From positions 6,110,539-6,174,538 of the forward strand of contig NC_087070.1 of the NCBI RefSeq assembly GCF_963678635.1: a stretch of 64,000 nt of DNA, read 5' to 3'. A model generated the notes under the pieces. That model did not search any database. It was not told the origin of the DNA and saw only the letters and a program-made list of their open reading frames with translations. Both the position numbers and the translations under genes were made by a program. Each line of letters starts with the position of its first letter. Within the stretch, counting starts at the first letter, position 1. This stretch comes from Symsagittifera roscoffensis. Taxonomy: Eukaryota > Xenacoelomorpha > Acoela > Convolutidae. Shown one piece after another: positions 31,958 to 42,993 of the stretch.

Positions 31958-33758
31958 ATTCCGAGCAACAAAGAAGTAATGGTGGCTCCCTGATGCGCCC
32001 CCTGTTTGAGTCGACAACACTTCATCTTAGAATATATGAGTTATACAGATCCAGCTTATTCGTCAAGTTATCTCAAAAACAATTAGTTTTATGAACATAG
32101 AAATGAAGATAAAAGTTACTCGAAAGCAAAGTTATACGTACAGAACTGGCAAACCGCATCATGGGATGTATCAGTCATCCAGACCTAGCTACATCAGCGT
32201 GTTATCCCAAAAATTGTTGATTATTTGGGACAAACTTTTGAAAACAAAATAGTTCAGAATCAAACACTTACTTGAAAAACTTGTTTTTCTTCATCATAGG
32301 ACTAGTGACTGTTCTGATGTACTTATAAAAATGAAAATGCTAAGGAAAAAAATTGACTTTTATGTTTTGTTAACCTTCTTGAAAGGATCCATAAATCATC
32401 CAGATCAAACCACATCATCAAAGTTGTTTCACAAACTGCAGACTTTTGGACATATTTATGAAAATAGGTTTGTTTACCATCAAAATCATGTTTAATTTAG
32501 TTTCTATCTTTTTTAGCCAGCTGCATTGTCAGGTTATCGTGGATGTTATATGAAAAGAAAAGTTGTTCAGGTTAAAAAAAACAGGTAAAAAAGGTTAACT
32601 TTCATGAAAAATTGTCGGATTCATTTATGTCAAACTACGTAATATTATATGTTTGTTCTGTGCGTATGTGATGTATCTAATTTTGTGTGTGTGTGTAAAT
32701 GCATTCTAGTAATTTTGTACGGAAGTATGATAGAAAAAATGTGCCCACCGAGCTTTGCTAAGTGAACCATTATCAGACATCTGAACATAACTATAACTCA
32801 CTCAAGTTTTTTTCGTGGTTTTTCTGTAGTAAATCGTCAGTTTTTTTACAGAACATTAAGATAAATAAAAAGAAGTGGAAAATTAAAATTTGCAGCAGAA
32901 AATAGAGGCACTCAGCTGCCCTGATGTGGGAGAAAAGACAAGGATTTTCTGGAGCGAAAAATTCGAAGGCTTTTCTTTTCGTCGGTAATAATCGAAAAAT
33001 ACCTAGCCCAATTGATGTCAAAGTTAACATTTTTTCCGAACTTGGTTCACACATTTTTTCTTATGTGAAATGAATTCATAAAAACAAACCGTTTCCAAGC
33101 TTACTTTCTATGTATTTATCACAATGCAGTGGTGGCTATCTGATGCGCTCCCTTGTCTGTGTGGACATTATTTTCGGCGAGGAAAGGTCTCTATAGCCAA
33201 TGCTTTTGTTTGAAGTGTAGTTTTCTTTTACCTAGCGTTACTATCAAACAACTAAAACTCTCTATATCTCAAAGTTATTGGACAAGTTTGCTAAATTGGA
33301 CAAATTGTTTGCTAAATTGGACAAATATTGCTAACGTTGGGCTCGAATGGTTTTTGTTATCAGATATTCCAGAATTGATTGAGGAAAAAGCAATGAACAC
33401 ACTTAGGCAGTAATCTTTTGAATGAATCGAGAATGAAACAAAATTGTCATGAAAATTATCTCCAGTTTGAACAATCAATGAGTGAGAAACTCAAATGGAA
33501 GAACCTTGATAACTTTCGCTGTTTATTCATAGGTAAAATCTGGCGCAACCATTTTGTTTTTGATTCTATCTTTTCTTCTTAGACAAATTCAAATAAACTT
33601 GAGATGAACGCGTAGAGAGCAGTTGGTCGCTTTCTTGCAAAACTTTCTTGCTGAGTGTGAAAAAAAACATTCCGAATTCAGAAAAGATCAATTCAAATTT
33701 CTTAAAAGCTCAGTTTAAACACTTTACCGTTTGTTTTTAATTAATATTCCTTTATACA

Positions 33759-34505
33759 ATGGATACTATTATAAACCAGAGCAGCAACTTAGAGGTCTTT
33801 AAGAAGACCATTGGGAAGATCCAGGATCCTAATATTCGATCCGTTCTTGATTTTCTCCTACAACAAAATTCAGATAAAGATCAAATAATTACCAGATTAC
33901 AAAACAATATTACAGACCTTGAGGTGAGAGTATGTGGACAGGAACGCTACACATCAAAGGACTGTGTTATTATGGAGAATCTACCATTGGTTGATGATAA
34001 AGGTTTGACACTCTCTCAACAGGTTTGCAACTTCTTACGAAACTTTTTGAATTATGATACGACCCCGAGCAATTTTAAGGCTTGCCTTTTTTTGGGACCC
34101 TGGAGAGACCTTAATCGCCCCCCAGCTGTCATCATCAAATTCATATATTTCGAAGAAAAAAACGAGGTTTATTCGAGAAGGAGTTGGTTAGCGAGTGTAA
34201 AAAATCCTAAAAATGGGTATTCGATATTTTTTAAAGAACGGCTACCTCCAAACGATCGTGACATAAAAAAGTACGCGGATTCCCTGGGTTTAATCACAAC
34301 CACCTCTAATTGTCAGGTGAAAGTTTATCAAAAAACGGAAGAGGGCAAATTTTTTACGGTTATTGTGAACTCGACAAAGGCTGTTGACGATATTTGTGTG
34401 AGAGCTGTTAAACGACATACAAAAAAAGATGTGGTTGAAAACTCGTGTACAACAGATCAAATCCATATTCCAAAGGATACTGACTTGAAATTAGAAATTT
34501 ATTGA
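33759..34505 (+). CDS. LINE ORF1 protein
   Basis: 248 codons starting at ATG. The order is an N-terminal coiled-coil-like helix (LDFLLQQNSDKDQIITRLQN), an RRM-like segment beginning DCVIMENLPLVD, and a basic C-terminal region with IFFKERLPPNDRDIKKYAD. This matches the layout of L1-type ORF1 (transposase 22 family), the RNA-binding chaperone of the retrotransposition particle. The frame is intact. Confidence 0.8.
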   Translation: MDTIINQSSNLEVFKKTIGKIQDPNIRSVLDFLLQQNSDKDQIITRLQNNITDLEVRVCGQERYTSKDCVIMENLPLVDDKGLTLSQQVCNFLRNFLNYDTTPSNFKACLFLGPWRDLNRPPAVIIKFIYFEEKNEVYSRRSWLASVKNPKNGYSIFFKERLPPNDRDIKKYADSLGLITTTSNCQVKVYQKTEEGKFFTVIVNSTKAVDDICVRAVKRHTKKDVVENSCTTDQIHIPKDTDLKLEIY

Positions 34506-34744
34506 AAAGGCTGCGGGACTCTCCGGAAGAAAGAGCTGGTGTTGAGTTACTAACTGATTATATTCAATTACGAAAAAAACCGCAGAGAGATAATACTGAT
34601 GACAAACTTGTTGGAGCGAACAAAGCACTATTTCAATCTGAAAATTCACACAATGCAGAATGTTAAAGGAGAAGTGACTTCTATCTCAAAAAGTCAAAGA
34701 AATACTTTTAGTTTTTGTTTAAAGGGTACAACCTGGTTATCCTA

Positions 34745-37545
34745 ATGGAGAAAAGTGGAGATGTTTTATTTTTAAATGTGCAATCGTTGCGTAACCATCA
34801 TGACCAGCTATGTGTACTTGTTGCTTCACTTTCAATTAGGCCTGCAGTAGTTGCGTTATGTGAAACTTGGCTCAATCAAAACGATGAAGTTAATATTTAT
34901 GGACTTGATGGGTACCACAAAGGAGTTTTCATTAATCGTCCTAACAGAATTGGAGGGGGAGTGGCCTTCTTTGTAAGAAATGACCTGGATTTTTCATATA
35001 CTGTGCATGAAAATGAAATTGAGCATGTAATGGTTGAGTTTTTGAATTCTTCGGGCAAAAAATTTAGCTTGACCATAATTTATAGACCACCATCTTTTAA
35101 GATCAGGAATTTTTTTGCCCAACTTGACCAATTACTAAATGACATCAAAACTTTTTCTTCTGAAATGTATCTGGTTGGTGATTTTAATATAGATTTACTT
35201 AATACACGGTCATATGGTGTTATTGAAGAATACCGGATGATTTTGACTTTTTTTGACTTAACTGTTAATGAAAGTGAAGCAACACGGGTAACAACAAAAT
35301 CTTCGACATGCCTGGATCACTTCATATCGAATAAAAAAAGTGATGTTCAAGTTCTGAAAACATCTTTAAGTGATCATTACGCATTAAAATTTTCTCTCCC
35401 ATTTTTTGTATTTAAACAAAAAATTCAAAACACTTCATACAGGGATTTGAAGCCATTGGAAAACGCGAATAATTTGCTGAAACTTCTTTTTTTATTAGAC
35501 CAAAAATTGAAAAAACGCCTAGCTTTTGAAAAAGATGTTGATAAAACAATTGCTATAATAACCCAAACAATTTTGGAAGTTTTTGATAAATTTGCTCCCG
35601 TGAAAAAGTGCACTACAAAAAATAAAAAACACTGGCTAACAAAAGAAGTTGTTGTAGCATGTCGAAGGCGAGATGAAGCTCACAAACAAATGATTTCAAA
35701 ACCATCTATCGAGAATTGTGAAAACTTCCGAAAACTGAAAAATTTTGCGAAATCAGCCACGCGGAATGCTATTCGAAATTTTTATGATTCAAAGATGAAC
35801 AATTGTTCCGATGCCTCGTCTAAGTTTAAGGTTTTCAATACCTTCTCTTATAAATACCGTGAGCAAAAATGTAAAATAGATGTTGACACAATGAATGATT
35901 TTTTTGCCAATATTGGACAACGTCTGGCTGATAGCATAAAAAAACAGATAATTTTGTTTTTAAAAGTCCTTCAATTGAACACACATGTGCGCTTCATTTC
36001 GCTGATGAAATTGAGATGAACAAAGTGATTACTTCTTTAAAAAACAAAGCTTCCTCTGGTCATGATGGTCTGAGTAATAATATTGTTTAAATTTGTGCAC
36101 CAGTCATCGCACCCTACTTGACTTCAGTTTTTAACCAATGCATACATCTTGAAACATTTCCCGACTCGTTTAAAATAGCAAAAATTCTTGGGTTGCATAA
36201 GGAGGGAAGTTGGGATATTCCTAACAACTATAGACCAATCAGCTTGTTAACATCTTTCAGTAAAATTTTCGAGAAATTGTTATATAAGCGAATGATGTCT
36301 TTCGCAACAAAGTTTAAAATAATTTCTACCAAACAGTTTGGATTTCAGAAAAATCATTCATGTGTTCATGCCATCACCAAAATAACAGAATATATCAGGA
36401 AATCGATTGAGAGAAAACATTACGGATTTGCTATTTTTGTAGATCTTAAGAAAGCATTTGATACAGTTAATCATGATATACTCTTTGAAAAACTGTGCCT
36501 ATTGGGATTTCGGGGAAAACTTGGAAATTTGCTAAAGAAATATTTTCAAAATAGAAGACAATTTGTTCAAAATGGCTTAGAAATCTCGTCTTTAAAAAAC
36601 ATAACATGTGGAGTGCCACAAGGTTCAGTGTTAGGTCCCTTATTATTTTTGCTTTACATCAATGATATAACAGACCATTTAGACTACAGTGAAATAACTC
36701 TTTTTGCGGATGATACAACAATGATTGTAAGTGAATCATCAACCTCAATACAGCTAAACTTGCAAAAGGAACTGTCAAAAGTTGATGACTGGTGCAAAAG
36801 TAACAAACTTACCATCAACACCGGGAAATCTAAACTAATGTGCTTTGGAAAGAATTTCAGTAATCAAAACACTTTTTATATAGGAGAAAATAATCTAACC
36901 TATACTAGTTCTTTTAAGTATTTAGGAGTAACCATTGATAACAAATTGAAATTTTCTCAGCATATTGATTTAATTTGCCTTAAAATGGCCAAGTTCAATG
37001 GAATTTTGTATCGAGCTCGAAATTATTTCTCGAAAAATGCCTTAATTCTTTTTTACAAATCATATATCGTACCAGTAATATCATATGGACTCATGGTTTA
37101 TGGATGCTCATCTAAGCAAAATCTCATGAAAATTTTAGTAGCCCAAAAAAAATTATTGCGCACCATTGCATTCAAAAGAAAATTTGAACAAATATCACAT
37201 ATTTTTGAAGAACATAATATTGAAACTGTTCATGATATGTTTCTGAGGCAATTAGTGTCCGAAACAGTATTGCAGGTTCATGGAACATCACCGTTAAAAT
37301 TCTTGGAAAAACATAACGTTAAGGCCAAAAGAATGACAAGGTTTTCGAGTAAGGGTCTCGTTAATTCTTTTTTTACGAAGTCGTGTATCACTGAAAAAAC
37401 AATTGAAGGTAAAATAGTAAAATGCTTCAATTTTCTGCAAAAAAATGATCTTTTACCTACTGATTTGAAAAGTTATTCAAGTCATCAGCTCGCAAGATTC
37501 AAAAGCAGCTTTTCTTATTATATATCAGAGATAACAAGGTGTTGA
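34745..37545 (+). pseudogene. LINE ORF2: endonuclease and reverse transcriptase (interrupted)
   Basis: The first part (34745 to about 35940) is an apurinic-type endonuclease, with LNVQSLRNH, ALCETWL, GGGVAFFVRND, YRPPS, LVGDFNIDLL and SDHYAL. The second part is the reverse transcriptase: NNYRPISLLTSFSKIFEKLL, FVDLKKAFDTVNHDILFEKL, GVPQGSVLGPLLF and the catalytic FADDT near 36705. A one-base loss in the A run at 35938-35944 shifts the frame, and a TAA at 36088-36090 stands where a sense codon is expected. Otherwise the frame is open to 37545. ATG at 34745 is the likely start. Confidence 0.9.
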
Positions 37546-38080
37546 TGGAAATTTTGTTATAATATAGGCTAATTTAAGTATACTATTATCTCCAATTTTT
37601 TTTCCGTTGCTGGGGTGCTACTTGATGGGCTGCACAGCCCGTATAGATACTCCTGATGCATTATACATATAATTTTTTTATTATTGTGTATAATTGTATC
37701 GAATTCAAATTCAAATTCAAATTCAAATATTTTATCACTTTTGATTGTCAAAAGCAATGCTTCAGTCATATACAACCCGTTACAGAAGCTGTAATTTTAT
37801 CTTGCAGTTTTATCTTGTTTCATACAACCCGTAACAGAAACTGTAAAAGAAGCAGGTTAATTTTAGGGCGTAAACTTGGAATGCTCCTAAGAGTGCAGAT
37901 TAGGCATTTCATACGAAGCTGAACCGTAGTGACAATTGTTTGAAGTTTTCTTCTTTGACTATTAGTTGTCAAACAAAAAATGGAGACAATTAGAAATTTT
38001 ACATTGGTGACTAATGCTGATCAGTTATTACATGGTAACCCTTACAACTTACGGAATGGTCATCCATAGATGACAACTCC

Positions 38081-38110
38081 CCCCCCCCCCCCCCACACAC
38101 ACCCCCAACA
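38081..38110. repeat. Poly-C tract grading into a CA-rich stretch
   Basis: About 20 consecutive C followed by ACACACACCCCC, at the outer edge of the fold-back's right arm. Confidence 0.8.
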
Positions 38111-38125
38111 TATAGTTTTAAATGC

Positions 38126-38582
38126 GTACTACTTGATGGGATCTCTATGAAAGCTTTTTTTGTATTATATTTGTCCAGATGAACCAAAAGTAGACATCTA
38201 AAGCTTAGAAATTTTCTTTTTTATGATTAATAAGACGAACTTTTTCGTATGATTATGTTTTCACAAAAAATCACAATCGATTATAACTGTTTTTAGAGTT
38301 TTTTCGAAATATAAGTGAAGTATACTATTTTCAAAAATGTCAAGATTATAATTGATTGTAACTCCTTTAAATTCGTAACTTTGTTTTTTTATAGTAGAAA
38401 CAATTGACACAAATTTTATATAGAAGTTCGTTATGATTACTTAAGCCTCAACTTGGATACGTGTAATAGTTTGACAGCACGAGTAGGTGTTTTAACTTTG
38501 AGAGTTTTTTCATATTGTAGCTTGATATTTTTAGTAGCTGCATCGGGCCTGAGAATAAAGTTAAAGAGGAGTTCTTACTTAC
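38126..38582. other. Remainder of the 13.2-kb intron
   Basis: AT-rich intron sequence between the fold-back and the donor (minus strand GGATG|GTAAGTAAG). No feature recognised. Confidence 0.5.
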
Positions 38583-40630
38583 CATCCTGAATCCACCCCC
38601 CTTGTCCTCGGGTTGGCCATTTCTTCAGTAGTGACCAGCATGAACTTGTTTTTCAGTTTCTCATGGCCAGGTTTATTAACGAAGTCTAAAAGGAAAGTTT
38701 TAAACTCTGTTTTTCCTTCTGGAACTGCGAACAGAATGTGTTCTATCTCGCTATCATTGGCTGCTATTTTTGCCCGGGCTAACAAAAGGGCAGTTTTGCC
38801 GGAACCCGGCTCGCCCGCTACGAAAACTCGCCGTTTATTCTCGGATAAAATCCGATGTTGTTGTGGGCTCAAAACCACATCTAGAAAATCTGACTCGTTG
38901 TCTTCAAGCTTTGTTTGTTTCGAAGACCGCTTCCGTTCTTGCAAATAATTTTCATCGCGTGGAATAAGAGCTTTTTCAACACTGGAAGGAAATATTTCCT
39001 TTTTAATCAAAGTGCTAAGGGCGAAAATACCCGAAACAAACTCTAGTTGTTTATATTTTAGTTTCGGTTGTCTGTAGTTCACTTTCGTTTGAAGAACGTC
39101 GGTTACTTGAACAGGACTTTCTGAAACTTTCAGATCTTGGTCAACATAAAACGTTTTCGGCTTCGCAGGTGAGTACAAATCTTCGTGCAAAAGAAAGAGA
39201 ATATTGGAAAGTCGATTTTCATTAGTACTGGAAATCAAACCAAATATTTTTCGATATAACACTGCTTTCTGCTTGCCAACTTTAAACGGCTCTTTTGCCG
39301 TTTGGAGAATTTCAACAAATTGTTCAGCGGATAAATTTGGAAAGAAAATAACAAATCGAAAACATCTTTTTATAAATTCCCAGTAACGTTTACTAAATTC
39401 TTCGTCATCTTGACTCCCGGAAACATTTTCGGGAAAACTCCTAAAGATGGCGTGCAGTGCTAAATACATTGTAGGTAAAGATTTGCTCAACACTTGTTGG
39501 AGTTTATTCAATATTGCAGTAGTTGGATTTTCCGGTGAGTTTGTGCGGCCGATTTCAAACGCCAGAATCATTTTGTGTCCACAATAAATCCAGTCAATAT
39601 CGAACTGATTATTGAAAAAGGGCCGATGGAGAATTGCATTGAGCTGCATATTTTTGTATGCTTTGATTAACAGCCCCACAGGTTTAGAAACTTTGGCAAC
39701 AAAACTTTCCAAAAATTCTTTCAACTCGCCAATATATCCGTCACTACCGTCGAGTAATTCACCTCTTTGGCCTGTTTTGTACAGCAAAGTCTCCTTTATT
39801 TGCAGAATACTGGGTAGAATTTCTAATCTGTGGTCTTTAGCTGGGAAATATAATTTATACATGTACACAACCTCGTCAAAATCTGTCAGGGTAATTTCAG
39901 CGCTTCCAATTTTTTTGAACTTTTTCGGAGTTATTTGAAGGTCGATTTCGATGTCGCGCTTTCCCAAAAACTCAAAAATTGACTCTTTAATTGCTCTTGG
40001 AATCTCTCTCGAATCAGCGAATGCTTGCTTCAATTTTTGTTTTTGCTTTCTTTCCAGAGCTGGATCTGAGTTTTTCAAAATAAAGTGAAATTCAATTTCA
40101 AGTTTGTTGAATTCGTTCTTAATTACAAATTGCTTTATTTGATCAAGAATTGCTGCATAATTTTCCGGTGCTTTGTTTGAATCTGTTTTATTTACCTTGT
40201 TTGCTTGGTTTTTCTGGTCTTCAACTTTAAAAATTATCAACACGGCAACAGGAATTTTCTCGCCTCTTTCCTTTTCGAAGGTCAAGTTAAGTCGATTAAG
40301 TTGTGATGTAATTGGGTTGCCGATTAAGGTTTCAAGATCTTCTCCGGATCTATCATGAATGATTTTAATCAGAACAATTTTACTGAAATTTGGAGCAGGT
40401 ATGAATAAACAGGAATCCCTAGAACTTATGTTTTCAGAGATCGTATCAGGTTCAAAACTGTCGCAGATAAAAAAGCCGAAACATTTTTCGCGCGTTAGAA
40501 GTTCGATTGAAGATTTGCTACACAATTGGCTCACAATTTCGGGCTCGTCTGAAAATGAAATAGGTGGTCGCGGAAGAATCGTTAGACTGTTCTTGTGATT
40601 CTCGTAATTTTGTGTCAAAATCGTATTCAT
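38583..40630 (-). CDS. First exon of an uncharacterised nuclease-like/SF1 helicase-like gene
   Basis: 682 full codons from ATG at 40630 to a strong donor (ATG|GTAAGTAAG), phase 2. The last ~80 residues hold Walker A (VAGEPGSGKTALLLARA, about residues 604-620), preceded by LSPQQHRILSENKRR, the Q-motif-like approach of SF1 enzymes. Around residues 342-362 the pattern FDIDWIYCG then ILAFEIGRTN resembles a PD-(D/E)XK nuclease core (NERD/restriction type), although Gly stands where the catalytic Lys would be. The rest of the N-terminal ~580 residues is unrecognised. No signal peptide or membrane segment is evident. An overlapping frame upstream (ATG at 40739) could be a uORF or alternative start. 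The product is probably a cytosolic or nuclear nucleic-acid-acting ATPase; its role is unknown. Confidence 0.85.
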
Positions 40631-40739
40631 TTTTGTCACTTTCGGCGGACTTAATTATAGATCCTTCTTGCCGCCGTCTAAAGTAACAAGCGTAGCTGTT
40701 TACTGTGCATAAAGAACAGAATGTTCCGACCACGTTCAC

Positions 40740-41846
40740 AAAATATTCTAAGAGAAGAATTTTTTCTTCTTCCTCAATTTAGTGTCTTTTTTGTGCATAA
40801 CGTGATAAAAGAATTACAAACACGTAAAAAGTTTTAAAAAAATTAGGCATAGTCCGAAAAATTATTTTCAACAATTGAGAATCAAACAAAAAATGAATAA
40901 AATTTTCAAAAAAAATTGTAGACCTTAGTTTTTTTTTGCACTATATTTTTTATAAATTAAAATAACTGATAATGTCAAGGTTGCGCTAATTGAAGCTTCC
41001 ACAACTAGTTTTTCCTCTACTGAAATAAATTTTCTGAGCCTGCGTGACCAATTTTTATTTCGAATCACGGCTGAAAGGGCTTTAATATGATTTGTCACTC
41101 GAGCTGTTCAGATAATTATTTGTGGTAACTAAATTAGCGAGGAAAACAGAAAAAAGCGGAAACGAACCGGGCTGCTAAGTCCGTTCCCAATCTCAATGAT
41201 CAGATTTTGATGGAAAATTGTTCGACCATTCAAATGGCAAACAAATATCAATGAATGAAAGTTTCAAAAAATGTCCAAAATATCCAATGATTGTGCTCAA
41301 TATCTTTAGAAATTAAAAAACTTATGGTGTTACAGAAGCGCTAATTGAACCTTCTTGAAGCGCTAATTGAAGCGCTGAAACATCAAAATCAACGCGTTCC
41401 AACTCAAAAAAGTATTCTATGGGGTCAAAAGGTTTTACGGATAGTCGGTCAAACCTAAATGGACTATAACTCGATGGAATATTGGTGTATTGGTGTTAAA
41501 GGTCGCCTTGTAGAAAGAGAAAGATACTACAATACGTTGGTTTCATCAAACATAGCTCTTAATTTTGCTAATAAATAACAATGATGGTCCAAATCTGTGC
41601 ATCCTCTCATATTTTTTAATTGAAAATACGGCCTCAAGGCATCAAAATGTGATTATCATCGCTATTATCCCTATGAATGACTAAAAGTGTTTAAAAAAGT
41701 CGAATGGGGTATCATTTAGGAGGCAAAAAGGGTGTCGAGTCAACCCCTGGCCAATCCCCTCCTAATCCCGCTCCCGCTGTTTGTCAGTTATAACGAGTTT
41801 TTAGAAGAATATTTTACCTGCTTTTAGAAGAATATTTGGGGCCTGA
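40740..41846. other. Intergenic, no gene recognised
   Basis: Upstream of the helicase-like gene. AT-rich, with no long open frame on either strand. The stretch near 41760-41785 (CCCCTCCTAATCCCGCTCCC) resembles the GC-rich end of a hAT-type MITE, but I could not find its partner. Confidence 0.4.
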
Positions 41847-41850
41847 GCTA

Positions 41851-42191
41851 ATCAAATGTCTGCAATGGCCGAAAACGCGATTAATAACATTAATATAGAA
41901 AAAATTCAAAACTCGTCAACTAATTGCTGCAAAATGCGCTTGATAAAATATTGTTTTTAAACCATACGTTGTATCATGAAAATAAATAAATCATCCGAGT
42001 GTCACACTTTTGTTAAAATGAAGAATGTATGAAAATGAAAAACATCGAAGATGATTTAATTAGTTTCATGATACAACACGATGGTCAAAAACAGCAATTT
42101 TATCAAACGCATTTTGCAGATAGTTAACGCGTTTTGGAGTTATTTATATTAATGTTATCGAACGCGTTTTCAACCATTGCAGAAATTTGAT
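41851..42191. mobile_element. Self-inverted MITE (fold-back, ~340 bp)
   Basis: The left arm starts ATCAAATGTCTGCAATGG, and the right arm ends CCATTGCAGAAATTTGAT, its complement with one mismatch. The match continues inwards (AACATTAATATA against TATATTAATGTT, then ATGCGCTTGATAAAAT, then ACGTTGTATCATGA against TCATGATACAACAC) for about 140 bp per arm around a short loop near 42020. No coding capacity. Confidence 0.8.
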
Positions 42192-42900
42192 TTTTGGACA
42201 AATGCTACTAGAGCAACGTTCCAGTTTTTTTGCCGATTTAGCTCTCGTTGATATTGTTCATGTAAGATATATTTTTATCTTTTTTTGTTCAAGATCAACT
42301 GAGCACGCGTTCCTCACAAAATGAACAGCAGCTTGCAACTCTGCTTCCAATTTTTTTCTGCTTCCTTTTCACTAACCGTGTACGTTTTTAAAACCGCTTA
42401 AGGAAAACAACTTCAACATGATAGCCTCACACATGAACGCTTCAAGAATCCCGGTTCGACTTTTATGCAATAAACGCTGGTCATACAATTTCATGAATTG
42501 ACGTTATGAAAAAACGCATGCCATACAAATTTCAGTCAAGGTAAAGAACCGTTTTCAAGTTTTTTAAAAACAGGTTCTTGTCTATTTGATGGCCTTCAAA
42601 CTTTCTGGTCATCAACCTTAAATTTTTGAGGATAAAAAAAGTCTTATCATACAAACTCCGCGCATAAAAAAAATACTTTTTATTTTATTTTTTTTTCTAA
42701 TGAAAGAAAACATTTTTTTTGTAACTCAAAAATAGTAACACGGTGAACACGATTTTTTTGTTAATTTGATAAAATGTTTTGAATGCATATCTGTAAGTTT
42801 TTGTCTATTACGTAGTTCAGACTCAAAATGCCACATAGAAGAACTAAAATGCACAATGAAAGGATAATGGAGTCAGAATTACTGTTTTTTATTTTCAACA
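42192..42900. other. Non-coding, AT-rich
   Basis: Between the MITE and the BEL/Pao frame. No long direct repeat shared with the sequence after 49182 was seen. An acceptor-like TTTTTATTTTCAACAG lies at 42885-42900. Confidence 0.4.
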
Positions 42901-42993
42901 GAGCCGGACAAAACAGATAGCAGCTCAAAAGTTTCTCATCATTCTGAAAAAAGTGAAAAACCCCGGTCGCATAAAACAGATACCCGCTCTAAG

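Larger units (their letters stand above)
33566..37738 (+). mobile_element. Non-LTR retrotransposon (LINE), CR1/Jockey-like, nearly full length
   Basis: About 4.2 kb with two open reading frames and a 3' tail of TTCAAA-type hexamers (37701-37727). A TTTTGATT motif on both sides (33558-33565 and 37739-37746) is a likely target duplication. The flanks continue the same fold-back block, so the LINE inserted into that block. The short hexamer tail, the apurinic-type endonuclease and the RT motifs fit the CR1/Jockey group. ORF2 has one frameshift and one stop, so this copy is recent but inactive. Confidence 0.9.
27640..38125. repeat. Large composite fold-back (inverted repeat) structure
   Basis: Three sets of inverted matches nest around a centre near 31 kb. 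The outer pair is 27640-27900 against 37845-38125 (for example ATGTAAAATTTCTAATTGTC against its complement). The middle pair is 28235-28733 against 32990-33505. The inner pair is 29503-30468 against 32028-32985, nearly identical by eye over about 960 bp. The left arm has extra material, including a direct repeat (27920-28315 and 28615-28990). The right arm is interrupted by a LINE. Everything lies inside the 13.2-kb intron of the helicase-like gene. No transposase or target duplication was recognised, so the class is open. Confidence 0.8.
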
